From Paractinoplanes lichenicola (GTDB taxonomy: Bacteria; Actinomycetota; Actinomycetes; Mycobacteriales; Micromonosporaceae): a stretch of 64,000 bases of DNA. This document shows positions 22,631 to 32,651 of the stretch, piece after piece (within the stretch, counting starts at the first letter, position 1; each line of letters opens with the position of its first letter). The notes below the pieces were generated by a model. That model was not told where the DNA came from. It searched no databases and saw nothing but the letters and a program-made list of their open reading frames with translations. The stretch lies in NCBI RefSeq assembly GCF_016785085.1, contig NZ_JAENHO010000007.1:551129-615128 (forward strand). Direction: 5' to 3'. A program made the position numbers and the translations under genes.

Positions 22631-23751
22631 CCCGATTCCACCGTCTACTGAGATCCGTGACCGACGAACCGAGCACCGAGAAGACCCCGCGCCACAAGCT
22701 GTGGGCCCAGGACGCCATGGCCGAGATCGCGCTGTTCAAGGCTCGGCTGCACCTCGTGGCGGCGCGGTCCACGGCGGCCGCCGGTGCCCTGCCCGCGCAC
22801 CCGTCGGCGGAGCGGGAGGCCACGGTCCAGTCCGTCGAGCGGCTGCTGAAGTGCGCGCGGGACGCGGCCTGCGGGATCTCACCCCGCTATCACGCCGTGA
22901 CCAGCTGGTGGTCGGGCAGCTGCATCGAGGCCGCGTTCCGCAACCTGCACAACGCCGAGGCCGTGCTCGTGCTGCTCTACGACCAGGACCAATTGCGGGC
23001 CGAGGTGCCCGAGGCGGTGCGGCGGGCCAACGAGTCGATCCCGGCCGGCAGCCCGACGCACGTGCTGGCCCTCGACCTCGCGCGGGCGCGCAAGAACGGC
23101 ACCCGGATCGACGCGGCCGACCTGTCCAAGGTGATCGAGGCCGGGCACGCCGCGGCCGACCGGCAGCGGGCCCGGCTGCGCACCTTCCGCAACGTGCTGA
23201 TCACCGGGATGGCCGTGACGTCGCTGCTGCTGCTGGCGATCGTCGTGATGGCCGCCGTCCGGCCCGACCTGGCGCCGCTGTGTTTCGTACAGGATCCGCC
23301 GCCCGCCGCGCCGCTGCCCAACATCGCCTGCCCGGTGCGGGCGCTGCGCAACGAGAATCTGAGCCTGCTGCACACCGCGTCGACCCGCTGGGATTTCGGG
23401 GTGGTGGCGGCCCTGGGGCTGCTCGGCGGCGCGCTCTCGTCGGCGTTGTTCATCCGTGACCTCTACGCGAACGCCACGCCCTACAACGTGACCGTGCCGC
23501 TGGCCCTGCTCAAGCTGCCGGCCGGCGCGCTGACCGGGCTGGCCGGCATCATCCTGCTCGCGGGCGAGTTCGTGCCGGGCTTCAGCGCCATCGACAAGCC
23601 GATCCAGATCCTCGCGTACGCCCTGGTGTTCGGCTTCGCGCAGCAGCTGTTCACGCATTACCTCGATCAGCGGGCGCAGCGCCTGGTCAACGCCGTGCCG
23701 ACCAAGGCGCGGGGCACGACGGCGGCCGACCCGGCCCCGGAGAATCGCTGA
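22627..23751 (+). CDS. membrane protein coupled to the STAND ATPase
   Basis: A 374-residue protein: a soluble helical N-terminal region (residues ~15-185, with 'SVERLLKCARDAACGISPRY' and 'WWSGSCIEAAFRNLHNAEAV'), then four predicted membrane segments (about 188-210, 258-278, 295-315 and 325-345) and a short polar tail. No named family recognised. TTG at 22627 overlaps the upstream stop and is preceded by GAAGGGG; an in-frame GTG at 22657 is the alternative. The coupling suggests it is the membrane effector or sensor partner of the STAND protein; that is inference only. Confidence 0.65.
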   Translation: MTRFHRLLRSVTDEPSTEKTPRHKLWAQDAMAEIALFKARLHLVAARSTAAAGALPAHPSAEREATVQSVERLLKCARDAACGISPRYHAVTSWWSGSCIEAAFRNLHNAEAVLVLLYDQDQLRAEVPEAVRRANESIPAGSPTHVLALDLARARKNGTRIDAADLSKVIEAGHAAADRQRARLRTFRNVLITGMAVTSLLLLAIVVMAAVRPDLAPLCFVQDPPPAAPLPNIACPVRALRNENLSLLHTASTRWDFGVVAALGLLGGALSSALFIRDLYANATPYNVTVPLALLKLPAGALTGLAGIILLAGEFVPGFSAIDKPIQILAYALVFGFAQQLFTHYLDQRAQRLVNAVPTKARGTTAADPAPENR

Positions 23752-23778
23752 CCGGGGACGGGCCGGGCGCCGTACGGG

Positions 23779-25683
23779 TCACGGCTGGGAACGCGGCCCG
23801 TCGAGCGTGTCGATGAACTCGTGCGGGCTGGTCAGGTCGGCCTTGGCCCGCTCGGCGGAGGCTTCCGCGGCCATCGCCTTCGCGGCCGAGGACGGGTCGA
23901 CCCCCGACTTCTTGGCCGCCGCGACGACCTTCCCGTACGCGGTGTCGGCCAGCGCGTACGCCGCGCGGTACTCGTGCTTGGCGAACGCCGCCTTGGCCAG
24001 GCCCAGCAGCGCGTCGGCGGCGGCCAGGTCACCGCGGGCCTTGCCGGTCGGGATCGTCGCGGCCAGCCGGTTCGCGGCCTCCCAGTACGCGGCGGTCAGG
24101 AACCGGTCGCTGTTGTCGCGGTCGAACTGCGAGAAGTCCCAGTTGACGTCGATGTAGCTCATCATCGAGTTGCTCTCGTCGCCGGCCCAGGCGTAGAACG
24201 TCGAGCCGCTCGGGCCGTAGTCGACGCCGGTCTCGCTGTCGTAGCCGTCGTGCGGGTGCGACATGCCCAGGTGGTGGCCCACCTCGTGGATCGTCGTCGT
24301 GGTCAGGCCGTAGCCGCTCTCGACGATGCTCTGCGACAGGAAATTGAACACGTACGACTGGTCGCCGGTCGCCCAGTCGTCGTCGGCGAACCCGAGCAGC
24401 GACGGGTCGACGTCGGGCGGGAGCACGTAGTTGAAGACCGGCAACTCGTAGTCGACCTTGTCGCCGTCGTCCTTCGTACGGGCGAGGTTTTCCCGGTTGT
24501 AGAGGAACAGGTTGGCGTCGGAGGGCAGGCCGCTCTCGGGGTAGCAGCTCTCGCCGGACTCGAACCCGTCGTAGCAGGCGCGGTTCTTCGCGTCGAGGGC
24601 GAAGTCCTGGTTGTCGAAGTCCAGCTTGTTGCGCCAGCGCAGCTCGCCGAGCTCCTTGGTGATCAGCTTGGGCTTGATGTATTGCGCGGAGGCGTCGACG
24701 CCGGGCCAGCCCTCGTACGTGTTGCTGTCGATGTTGATGGAGCGCGGCGGCTCGGCCGTCGGCAGCTCGACCGGATACAGCGGCGAGGTCGTCATCAGCA
24801 GATTCAGGGCCACATAACGCGTGATCTTGCCCAGGTCGCCGGCCAGCGCGCCCGGCGCCCGGTTGCCGCCCGCCGCGTACTCCCAGATCGGGGGCATGCG
24901 GTAGTCGGCCTCGCCGTCACCGTCGACGTCGGCGTTGGTCACGTCGTAGTTCGCGGTCTTGGCCTCGGGCCCGGCCGACAGGTCGTGGAACCACACGCGG
25001 CGGGTGGCGCCGAGCCCGGTCTCCTCGTCGTCGGCGGTCGTGCCGCCCCAGGCGATCATCTTGCGGCTGTCGCGGTTGGCGCCGAAGTCGTAGCCGGTGT
25101 CGGGGTCGGGCTCGCCGGTCTTGGTGTAGACGTGGAACTTGAAATCCGACCGCCCGTACCAGTTGATGAAGTAGACCGTGTTGCGCCGCGTGTCGATGCC
25201 CGACGGCGGGTGGAACGCCAGATACTTCTCCACGCTGGGGGCGTCGATCGTGTGGTTGGCCGTGATGTCGAGGACGCCGGCCTGCGCGTTGTAGGACGTC
25301 TGATACTGCGTCAGCGGCGCGGGCTTGGCCAGCTTGCTCAGCTGCTTGAAGAACTTGTCCTCGTACGACCGGTCGGCGTACTTGAGGCGGTAGTCGTACT
25401 TGTACGTGATGCCGAGCTTCTCGACCACGTCGTACGTCAGGCGCGAGCGCACCACCGGCTCGTACGTCTTGGGCAGCTCACCGGCGAAGGCGGCCTTGCC
25501 CACCTGCGGCTGCTCGTAGCCGACGAAGACCACGTTCACCGGCACGGTCTCGGTGAGCTTGGGCTGACCGCCGGGCGTGAGGAACTGATATCGGTACGCG
25601 GGAGCCGCCGCGCCGGCCGGGGTTGCGGAGGCCCCGACCATGGCGGCGACCAACAGTGCGATGAAGGCGCCTCTCCGTCTCAT
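23779..25683 (-). CDS. secreted zinc metalloprotease, HExxHxxGxxH type
   Basis: A 634-residue exported protein with a cleavable signal peptide (residues 1-26, ending 'GAAA'). The zinc site 'HEVGHHLGMSHPHDG' (about residue 463) is a metzincin-type H-E-x2-H-x2-G-x2-H followed by the Met-turn candidate 'NSMMSYIDV' some 35 residues later. Upstream regions ('YGRSDFKFHVYTKTGEPDP', 'INIDSNTYEGWPGVDASAQY') are not from a family I can name; downstream is an alanine-rich helical segment. Probably an extracellular or surface protease. ATG 25683 is used; GTG 25689 would add two residues. Two DnaA-box sequences lie just upstream of it. Confidence 0.8.
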   Translation of the reverse strand: MRRRGAFIALLVAAMVGASATPAGAAAPAYRYQFLTPGGQPKLTETVPVNVVFVGYEQPQVGKAAFAGELPKTYEPVVRSRLTYDVVEKLGITYKYDYRLKYADRSYEDKFFKQLSKLAKPAPLTQYQTSYNAQAGVLDITANHTIDAPSVEKYLAFHPPSGIDTRRNTVYFINWYGRSDFKFHVYTKTGEPDPDTGYDFGANRDSRKMIAWGGTTADDEETGLGATRRVWFHDLSAGPEAKTANYDVTNADVDGDGEADYRMPPIWEYAAGGNRAPGALAGDLGKITRYVALNLLMTTSPLYPVELPTAEPPRSINIDSNTYEGWPGVDASAQYIKPKLITKELGELRWRNKLDFDNQDFALDAKNRACYDGFESGESCYPESGLPSDANLFLYNRENLARTKDDGDKVDYELPVFNYVLPPDVDPSLLGFADDDWATGDQSYVFNFLSQSIVESGYGLTTTTIHEVGHHLGMSHPHDGYDSETGVDYGPSGSTFYAWAGDESNSMMSYIDVNWDFSQFDRDNSDRFLTAAYWEAANRLAATIPTGKARGDLAAADALLGLAKAAFAKHEYRAAYALADTAYGKVVAAAKKSGVDPSSAAKAMAAEASAERAKADLTSPHEFIDTLDGPRSQP

Positions 25684-26026
25684 GGGCACACGTAACCATC
25701 AGCGAACGCCGATGGGAAGTCCCCTGTGGATAAACTCGATCGATCCCGGTCAATTGTGGATAACCTCCGCCGGACCGGGCATCACTCTCGTCACTCGTTC
25801 GATTGATGCGACCCCGTGTCGCGCCCGCTCGCTCCCGGCTTCCGCGGCCGCCCGGTTCGTCGACGATCACGCCCGACACGTGCCCGACCAGCACAAGCAC
25901 CCGTTTCCGGGCCGACAGTCAAGACCCTTCCCCCGTACGCCCTGAGGGCCGGACCCGTTCGGCGATGCGGCTATAACCCATGTCGTAAGGCGTACGCGCA
26001 TCCCCGCCGCCGAGGAGGTTGCCGTC
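25684..26026. other. 343-base divergent gap with two DnaA-box sequences
   Basis: No gene is supported. The gap lies between the divergent metalloprotease and TPR-protein genes. Apart from the DnaA-box pair at 25725-25763 and a lower GC content in its first 120 bases, I see nothing structured. Confidence 0.5.
25725..25763 (-). promoter_or_regulatory. two perfect DnaA boxes 30 bp apart
   Basis: TGTGGATAA occurs at 25725-25733 and 25755-25763; on the minus strand each reads TTATCCACA, the exact E. coli consensus DnaA box. Same orientation, 30-bp spacing (about three helical turns), 42-72 bases upstream of the metalloprotease start. No dnaA or dnaN gene is near, so this is not the main origin. 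Confidence 0.55.
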
Positions 26027-27070
26027 ATGGGGGCGCCCGATTCCGTCCCGCTCACCGAGCCCGAACCCGTCACCCCGGCCCCGGCCGCCGTGCCGTCACC
26101 GCGACCCGCAGCCGACGCCGCCGATCCGGCCCCCGGGCATCCACCCGACACACCCGCGCCCGGCCCGCACTCCCCCGGCCTCGGCTCCTCCCTTGCCGCG
26201 CTCGGTCTGCCCTCCACCGCGCCCGGATTGCCTTCCGCCGTGGGTGGGCTGCCGCGGCAGCGTGATCCCGCGGCCGGGCCCGGCGACATCGGCGGCGCGC
26301 TCGAGACGCTGGGCGACGAGCATCCGGCCGCCGCGCAGCTGCTGTGCCTGTGCGCCGTGCTGCACGCGGCGCCGGTGCCGGTCGACGTCTTCACCCGCTC
26401 GCTGCCGATCCTGCCGCGGCCGCTCGGCGGAGTGGCCCCGCTGCAGTTCAACGGCCTGGTCGCCGCGCTGGTCGAGCCGGGCCTGGTCACCCGCGGCAGC
26501 CAGGGACTACGGGTGCCGCAGCCGGTGCGCGAGGCGGTCCGCGACGACCTGGGCGACGAGGCGGCCGGGGTCTGCCGGGCGTACGCGGGAATTCTGGTCG
26601 CCGCGGCCGTCCCCGACCAGGTGGCCGAGCCGTCGACATGGCCGCGCTGGGCCGCCCTGGCCCCGCACCTGATCGCCTCCGACGCCGCCCACAGCGCCGA
26701 CCCCGTGCTCCGAGCCGCCGCCTGCAGCCTGGTGGTGAGCCTGCTGCACCGCGGCAAGGCCCGCCCCGCCCGCACGATCGCCGCCGAGCTGCACACGGGC
26801 TGGCGCGAGACCCTGGGCCCCGACCACCCCGACACCCTGCGCTGCGCCCACGAACTGGCCCGCTCCCTGGTGGCGGCCGGAGCCTTACTGCCGGCCCGCA
26901 AACTGCTCGACGACACAGTCACCCGCCTGGTCGCCACCCTGGGCACCACCCACCCCCAAACCCGAGTAGCCGCCGAAACCCGCCGCGGCGTCCTGCTCCG
27001 CATGGGCGGCATGCCCCGCCCCGACTCCACCCGCACCAAGCCCGCTCACCGCCGCCGAAAACACCCCTGA
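26027..27070 (+). CDS. TPR-type protein resembling the tail of STAND/FxSxx proteins
   Basis: A 347-residue protein with a ~90-residue Pro/Ala-rich disordered N-terminus, a helical winged-helix-like middle ('HPAAAQLLCLCAVLHAAPVP', 'LVAALVEPGLVTRGSQGLRV', 'PQPVREAVRDDLG') and a C-terminal TPR_10-like pair around 'LGPDHPDTLRCAHELARSLV' and 'LGTTHPQTRVAAETRRGVLL'. This equals the part of an NB-ARC/TPR (FxSxx-COOH system) protein that follows the ATPase; the P-loop is absent, so it is a standalone or reduced version. Function unknown; perhaps an adaptor. ATG 26027 follows GAGGAGG-like sequence at about 26010-26016. Confidence 0.6.
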   Translation: MGAPDSVPLTEPEPVTPAPAAVPSPRPAADAADPAPGHPPDTPAPGPHSPGLGSSLAALGLPSTAPGLPSAVGGLPRQRDPAAGPGDIGGALETLGDEHPAAAQLLCLCAVLHAAPVPVDVFTRSLPILPRPLGGVAPLQFNGLVAALVEPGLVTRGSQGLRVPQPVREAVRDDLGDEAAGVCRAYAGILVAAAVPDQVAEPSTWPRWAALAPHLIASDAAHSADPVLRAAACSLVVSLLHRGKARPARTIAAELHTGWRETLGPDHPDTLRCAHELARSLVAAGALLPARKLLDDTVTRLVATLGTTHPQTRVAAETRRGVLLRMGGMPRPDSTRTKPAHRRRKHP

Positions 27071-27731
27071 CCCCCGCAACGCCTTCACCGCACCCTCCTC
27101 ACACCCCCGTCCTCTCAAGGCGCGCTGTCACCCGAATCCTCCCAACCGCGCCTCCTCCATCGCGTTCTTCCACCCGCGCCTCACACCACACCCTCCCTGC
27201 GGCGTGCCCATGGCCCTCCCCATGACGCCTTTCACCCCGCACCTCACCACCGCAGCCTTGCCGGGGCGCCCGGCCGAAGGCGCCCTGCCCACGGCACCCT
27301 CCCCACGGCGCTCAATCACCCGCCCCTATGCGCGCCCTCCCCACGGCGCTCTATCACCCGCGCTAGCCACCGCGCCCTCCCATCGGCGCCCTCCTCGCGG
27401 CGACTTCTCCGAGGCGCTCTTCAACCGCACCTCTCACCACAGCGTCCGTCCCCAGCCGCCCCGCCCACCGCCCCCTCCCCACGGCGCCTTCCCCGCAGCT
27501 CCATCGCCCCTGCGCCAACCCCGCCGGTGTCCAGGTCAGCCCGCAAGGTGGGTCGCCACTGGGTACCGCGTGCGGTCGAGGCAGGTGCCGCAGGTCAGGT
27601 CCCAGCACAAGCCGAGGGACGGATCGACGCGAGAACGTGGTCGGGCCGCGGCGCGATCAGGCCGGGTCACGGCGGCACGGCCGGGCCGGGGCCAGCACAT
27701 GGACCGGGGTCAGGCCCGACATGGACCAGGG
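27071..27731. repeat. gene-free gap of degenerate ~18-19 bp GC-rich units
   Basis: 661 bases without a credible gene. The first ~450 bases repeat words such as CCGCGCCTC, CGGCGCCCTCC and ACCCGCGC with an irregular 15-20 bp period; CCACGGCGCTCAATCACCCGC at 27303 recurs with one change at 27341 (38 bp apart). The remainder up to 27731 is unstructured. Frames on both strands are open only because the sequence lacks A and T. Confidence 0.6.
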
Positions 27732-28865
27732 TCAGGGCGTGGTGCGGGCCGCGGTGAGGGGGCGGCGTAGCCAGAGGGCGGCCGCGCCGCCGATCGGGAG
27801 GAGCATCCAGCAGGAGATCACGCGGTAGATGACTACTGCGGCGGCGGCCGTGGCGGCGGTGGCGCCGGCGGCGGTCAGGCCGGCGACCAGGGCCGTGTCG
27901 ACCACGCCGACGCCGCCGGGGGTCAGCGGGACCTGGCGGACGATCTGGACGCCCAGGTAGATGCCGGACAGCGTGATCAGGCCGACCGGCAGGCCCACGG
28001 CGTGGCACGTGGCGGCCAGGCAGAGCAGGTCGGTCAGCCAGTTGACGGCGTAGTACAGGGTTCCGACGATCCACTCGCGGGCCCTCAGCGCGGCCCCGGC
28101 GTGCCAGGCCTCGCGGGCCGAGGTCAGCGTGCGGCGGGCAAAGGCGGCGACGCGGTTGCCGGAGCGGGGCCGGGCCGGGCCGGCGGATTTGCCGGCCGAG
28201 CGGCGCATCAGGCGGCGGCCGGTGACCACCGCGGCGGCGGTCAGCAGGGCCAGGCCGGCCACCACGGCCAGGGGCTGCGGGCTGGTCAGCAGGCGCGGGT
28301 CGCGGGTCAGCACGGCGGCGCCCCCGGCCACGTAGAGCAGGGTCAGGCCGCCGATCGAGGTCAGGCCCGAGACGATCAGCGAGGCGGCGGCGATCTCCTT
28401 GGCGGTGCCGGCCCGCACGTACTGGCGTCCGGCGTATCCGGCCGAGACCGCGGAGCCGGCCGGCATCGAGATCGAGATCGCGGTGCGGGCTAGGGTGACC
28501 GCCATGGTGAAGCCGGCCCCGATGCGTACGCCGAAGGCTTTGAGAATCTGCCTCTGCTGCCAGGCGAAGGCGGCCAGCGAGACCGCCTGCAGCGCCACGG
28601 CGAGGGTGATCCACCAGTAGTCGGCGCCGGTCAGAGCGCCGAGGAAGTCGCGCGGGTCGGGGAAGCGGCCGTGCAGACCGAACGCGGCCAGCGCCAGGGC
28701 GGCCACGACGAGCAGCGGCATGCGCCACCGGGCCCACCGCGCGGCGCGCCGCTCGGGGGCGGGCGCCTCGGCCGTACGGGCGCGCGGGCGCGGGATCAGC
28801 GAGCCGGCGGACGTTCGCCGGCCGCGGCGCGGGGCGGACCGCAGCTCAGACCGGAGACCAGGCAC
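27732..28865 (-). CDS. LPG-synthase-TM/UPF0104-type membrane protein
   Basis: A 377-residue polytopic membrane protein with about eight transmembrane helices beginning near residue 50, after a basic, Arg-rich cytoplasmic leader. Signature stretches are 'RTAISISMPAGSAVSAGYAG', 'LIVSGLTSIGGLTLL', 'WLTDLLCLAATCHAVGLPVG' and 'QVPLTPGGVGVVDTALVAGL'. The last one (P-G-G-x-G) is typical of the lysylphosphatidylglycerol-synthase transmembrane/flippase family (AglD-like). The catalytic synthase domain is absent, so it is a lipid-related flippase-like protein, not an aminoacyl-lipid synthase. Start GTG at 28865; an internal ATG at 28721 would remove the basic leader. Confidence 0.8.
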   Translation of the reverse strand: MPGLRSELRSAPRRGRRTSAGSLIPRPRARTAEAPAPERRAARWARWRMPLLVVAALALAAFGLHGRFPDPRDFLGALTGADYWWITLAVALQAVSLAAFAWQQRQILKAFGVRIGAGFTMAVTLARTAISISMPAGSAVSAGYAGRQYVRAGTAKEIAAASLIVSGLTSIGGLTLLYVAGGAAVLTRDPRLLTSPQPLAVVAGLALLTAAAVVTGRRLMRRSAGKSAGPARPRSGNRVAAFARRTLTSAREAWHAGAALRAREWIVGTLYYAVNWLTDLLCLAATCHAVGLPVGLITLSGIYLGVQIVRQVPLTPGGVGVVDTALVAGLTAAGATAATAAAAVVIYRVISCWMLLPIGGAAALWLRRPLTAARTTP

Positions 28866-28910
28866 TCGGTGATATTGGCAAACTCAAACAACCCGGCCAC
28901 CAACAGCAGG

Positions 28911-30281
<1,371 letters not shown>

Positions 30282-30312
30282 GGAGAGGCTCCCTAATCCC
30301 AGCGGTAGGTAG

Positions 30313-30490
30313 GCCTCCCTCGCTCTGTCATGGGGCCTGAGAGCTTCATCGGCCGGCAGGCGGCAGATTTGCACCTTGGGCGCGGGACGATTCCCGGCTT
30401 TCCAGAGTTGCCGGCCGGAGCGGTACGGGTGCCTGAGAGATTCTGAGGGAGAAGTTGCTCCTTCGGCGTCCCACCTGGGGACTCTCCCGC
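30313..30490 (-). ncRNA. tandem glycine riboswitch
   Basis: Read on the minus strand, aptamer 1 opens GCGGGAGAGTCCCCAGG (30474-30490), then GCCGAAGGAGCAAC (30454-30467), GAATCTCTCAGGC (30431-30443) and AACTCTGGAAAGCC (30396-30409). Aptamer 2 follows with AAGGTGCAAATCTG (30364-30377), GAAGCTCTCAGGC and GACAGAG (30323-30347). These are the conserved cores of the gcvT-type tandem glycine riboswitch. It ends about 30 bases before the sdaA start, leaving room for ribosome-binding-site control. Confidence 0.95.
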
Positions 30491-30623
30491 CCTGGCCAAA
30501 GCGGTCTGCAGTTGTGGTCGCAACGTAACGAGCCCCGCCCGAACCGGTCAAGATCCTGCGGGGAAGCGGGACATGAGCGCCCCACCTCCCCCCAGGTTAA
30601 CCAGACCCACGTCCACAAGCACC

Positions 30624-31282
30624 CACTCACCGACGACCGCACGAGCCCGAGGTAAGTAAGGACTCACTCACAAAGGGGACGGCGGAGGACGGGCGACGGC
30701 GGCCGGCGGACTGGCGACGGCGGCCGGCGGCGGACGGCCGGGCGGGCGACGGGCGGACGGCCGGGCGGCCGGCGGCGGACGGCCGGGCGGCGAGCGACGG
30801 GCGGACGGGCGGGCGACGGGCGGCGGCGGACGCGGCCCGGGTGGCCAGCCGCGGCGGACCAACTCAGTAACTACTCACTCACCGACGTCTGCGCGAGCCC
30901 GCGGTATGTAAGGACTCACTCACGAAGGGGACGGCGGAGCGCCGCGGACGGCGGACGGCGGACGGACGGCGGCGGACGCGGCGGCGGCGGACGGACGACG
31001 GCGGACGCGGCGGCGGACGGACGACGGCGGACGCGGCGGCGGCGGACGGACGACGGCGGACGCGGCGGCGGACGGACGACGGCGGACGCGGCGGCGGCGG
31101 ACGGACGACGGCGGACGCGGCGGCGGCGGACGGACGACGGCGGACGCGGCGGCGGCGGACGGACGACGGCGGACGCGGCGGGCGGGCCAGCCGCGTCCGA
31201 CCAAGTCAGTAAGTACTCACTCACCAACGACTGCGCGAGCCCGCGGTATGTAAGGACTCACTCACAAAGGGGGACGGCGACG
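30624..31282. repeat. three copies of a ~60-100 bp block around minisatellites
   Basis: Copies end at about 30685, 30939 and 31282 and share ACTCACC-ACG--TGCGCGAGCC-like sequence, then GTAAGGACTCACTCAC and AAGGGGACGGCG. The second and third copies (from about 30845 and 31187) extend further left, sharing GCCAGCCGCG and AGTCAGTAA-like sequence; these two differ at only a few positions. Between the blocks lie GGCGGAC/GGGCGAC-rich tracts. AGTAAGTACTCACT at 31208-31221 (and a one-base variant at 30866-30879) is a near-palindrome like TetR-family operators. No gene is supported between 30491 and 31415. Confidence 0.8.
30991..31180. repeat. minisatellite of alternating 26- and 29-bp units
   Basis: The word ACGGACGAC recurs at 30991, 31017, 31046, 31072, 31101, 31130 and 31159, giving spacings 26, 29, 26, 29, 29 and 29; longer units contain one extra GGC. 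Units are otherwise almost identical, so the array is young. Since 26 and 29 are not multiples of three, it cannot encode a regular repeat protein. There are no spacers, so it is not CRISPR. Confidence 0.9.
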
Positions 31283-31415
31283 GGCGGTCGATGGATCGGG
31301 CTGTACCCGCGGCCGGATCGGCGATGGCTGGGGCCGGGTGCGCGGCGGTGGGCTCGAGATGGCGGGCGGCCGAGTGGCTAGCCACCGCTGGGGTGGCTAG
31401 CCACGATCGGGGTGG

Positions 31416-32612
31416 TTAGCAGCGGCCTAGGTCCTGCCACTGTTCGGTCCAGCCTGGTTCTGAGCCCTGGGTCCAGTAGCGGGCCTTCCACAGGTGGACG
31501 CCCTCGCCGGACTTGGGGCCGTTCGGGTCGCCGTATTTGCTCTTTTCGTGTTTGACCAGGTTGCCGCCCGTGTAGACCTGGCTGAAGGCCCAGTTCGGGG
31601 AGTCGGCGCAGCCCGTGCCGGGGGGTGGGGTGGTCGGCGGTGACGTCGGCGGCGTGGTGGGCGGGGTTGTCGGGGGTGTGGTCGGCGGGTTGGTGGTGCA
31701 GCCGCCGGTGGAGGCCACCGTGTCGACGAAGCGGCTGCCGGCCGTCCGATACCCCGCCGTCTGCGACGAGACCTGGGACGGTGACAGCACCTGGTTCTTG
31801 GCGAACAGCACCCAGTCGACCTGCTCGATGTATGTCGAGAGGCCGCCCGTGTGGGTCGCCGTGTCGATGAACCACAGGTTCCAGTTGATGGTCATCGTCT
31901 GGCGGGGGAAGAACTTGCCGCCGTGGTCGCCGACCTGGACGCCGTCGATGTAGTAGACGACGTGTCCGTTGGCGACCTGCGCGACCAGGTCGTGCCAGCC
32001 GTCCAGCGAGCTGCGCTGCTCGGAGTGCACGTTGTCGGCGTACCAGGGCTCGTTGCGATACGTGTACCAGGTCGTCTGGTAGTTGATCGGCCCCTGCTCG
32101 CCCCAGCCGCCGTTGGGCAGATATTCGCTGATGTCGAGCTCGCTGTAGGTGGGGTCCAGGTCCCCGTTGAGCGGGCTGATCGTGAAGAACGTCTGGTTGA
32201 TGTGGTCCCCGTCGTTGCCGCTGACGGGGGTGTCGGTGAAGCGCACCCGGCTGGCGTAGGTGCCTTCCAGGTAGCGCTTCTGGGTCGAGTAGAGCTCGGC
32301 GTGGTTGGTGCCGGCGCCGGTGCCGTCGGTGGAGGCGGTCAGCTGCAGCACCTTCTGGCCGCCGCTGGTCGGGAACGTGATGTTGCTGGGCGACCAGTTC
32401 GCGCCGGGCACGCCCGGTCCGCCCTGGTAGCTGCGCGGGGTCCAGCCGTTGGCGGTCAGTGCGGGGTCGGCGGATGAGTTGTAGTGGAAGTCGTCGAACA
32501 GGTAGCCGCAGTCGGCGGCCGCGGCGGGCTGGGCGGTGGAGAGAGCCACGGCGCCCGTTCCGGCCAGCGCGGCCACCATGAGGGCCGCCAATTGACGTCT
32601 GTCGATCTTCAA
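31416..32612 (-). CDS. secreted GH16 hydrolase with C-terminal chitin-binding-like module
   Basis: A 398-residue exported enzyme. Signal peptide with twin Arg ('MKIDRRQLAALMVAALAG', cleavage near residue 33); GH16 beta-jelly-roll (about 36-290) with the catalytic E-x-D-x2-E motif as 'SELDISEYLPNGG'; a (TTPP)n linker (about 312-335); and a CBM5/12-like C-terminus ('VYTGGNLVKHEKSKYGD', 'LWKARYWTQGSEPGWTEQW') with the aromatic residues typical of chitin binding. Family GH16 acts on beta-1,3/1,4-glucans and related polymers; the chitin-binding tail and its place at the end of an NgcE-type importer operon suggest an amino-sugar-containing or fungal-wall substrate. It starts 39 bases after the permease gene. 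Confidence 0.88.
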   Translation of the reverse strand: MKIDRRQLAALMVAALAGTGAVALSTAQPAAAADCGYLFDDFHYNSSADPALTANGWTPRSYQGGPGVPGANWSPSNITFPTSGGQKVLQLTASTDGTGAGTNHAELYSTQKRYLEGTYASRVRFTDTPVSGNDGDHINQTFFTISPLNGDLDPTYSELDISEYLPNGGWGEQGPINYQTTWYTYRNEPWYADNVHSEQRSSLDGWHDLVAQVANGHVVYYIDGVQVGDHGGKFFPRQTMTINWNLWFIDTATHTGGLSTYIEQVDWVLFAKNQVLSPSQVSSQTAGYRTAGSRFVDTVASTGGCTTNPPTTPPTTPPTTPPTSPPTTPPPGTGCADSPNWAFSQVYTGGNLVKHEKSKYGDPNGPKSGEGVHLWKARYWTQGSEPGWTEQWQDLGRC

Positions 32613-32651
32613 GAGCAGACTCCTCCCAGGGGAGAAAGAAGGGGATGGGGG

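Noticed and set aside
25725..25763. Chromosomal replication origin
   Set aside because: Only two DnaA boxes, no AT-rich unwinding region and no dnaA, dnaN or gyrB neighbours.
30991..31180. CRISPR array
   Set aside because: Units are contiguous and nearly identical with no unique spacers, and no cas gene is present.
30668..31227. Pro/Arg/Ala-rich minus-strand frames in the 31 kb gap
   Set aside because: They read a 26/29-bp minisatellite, whose period is not a multiple of three, so no consistent protein repeat exists.
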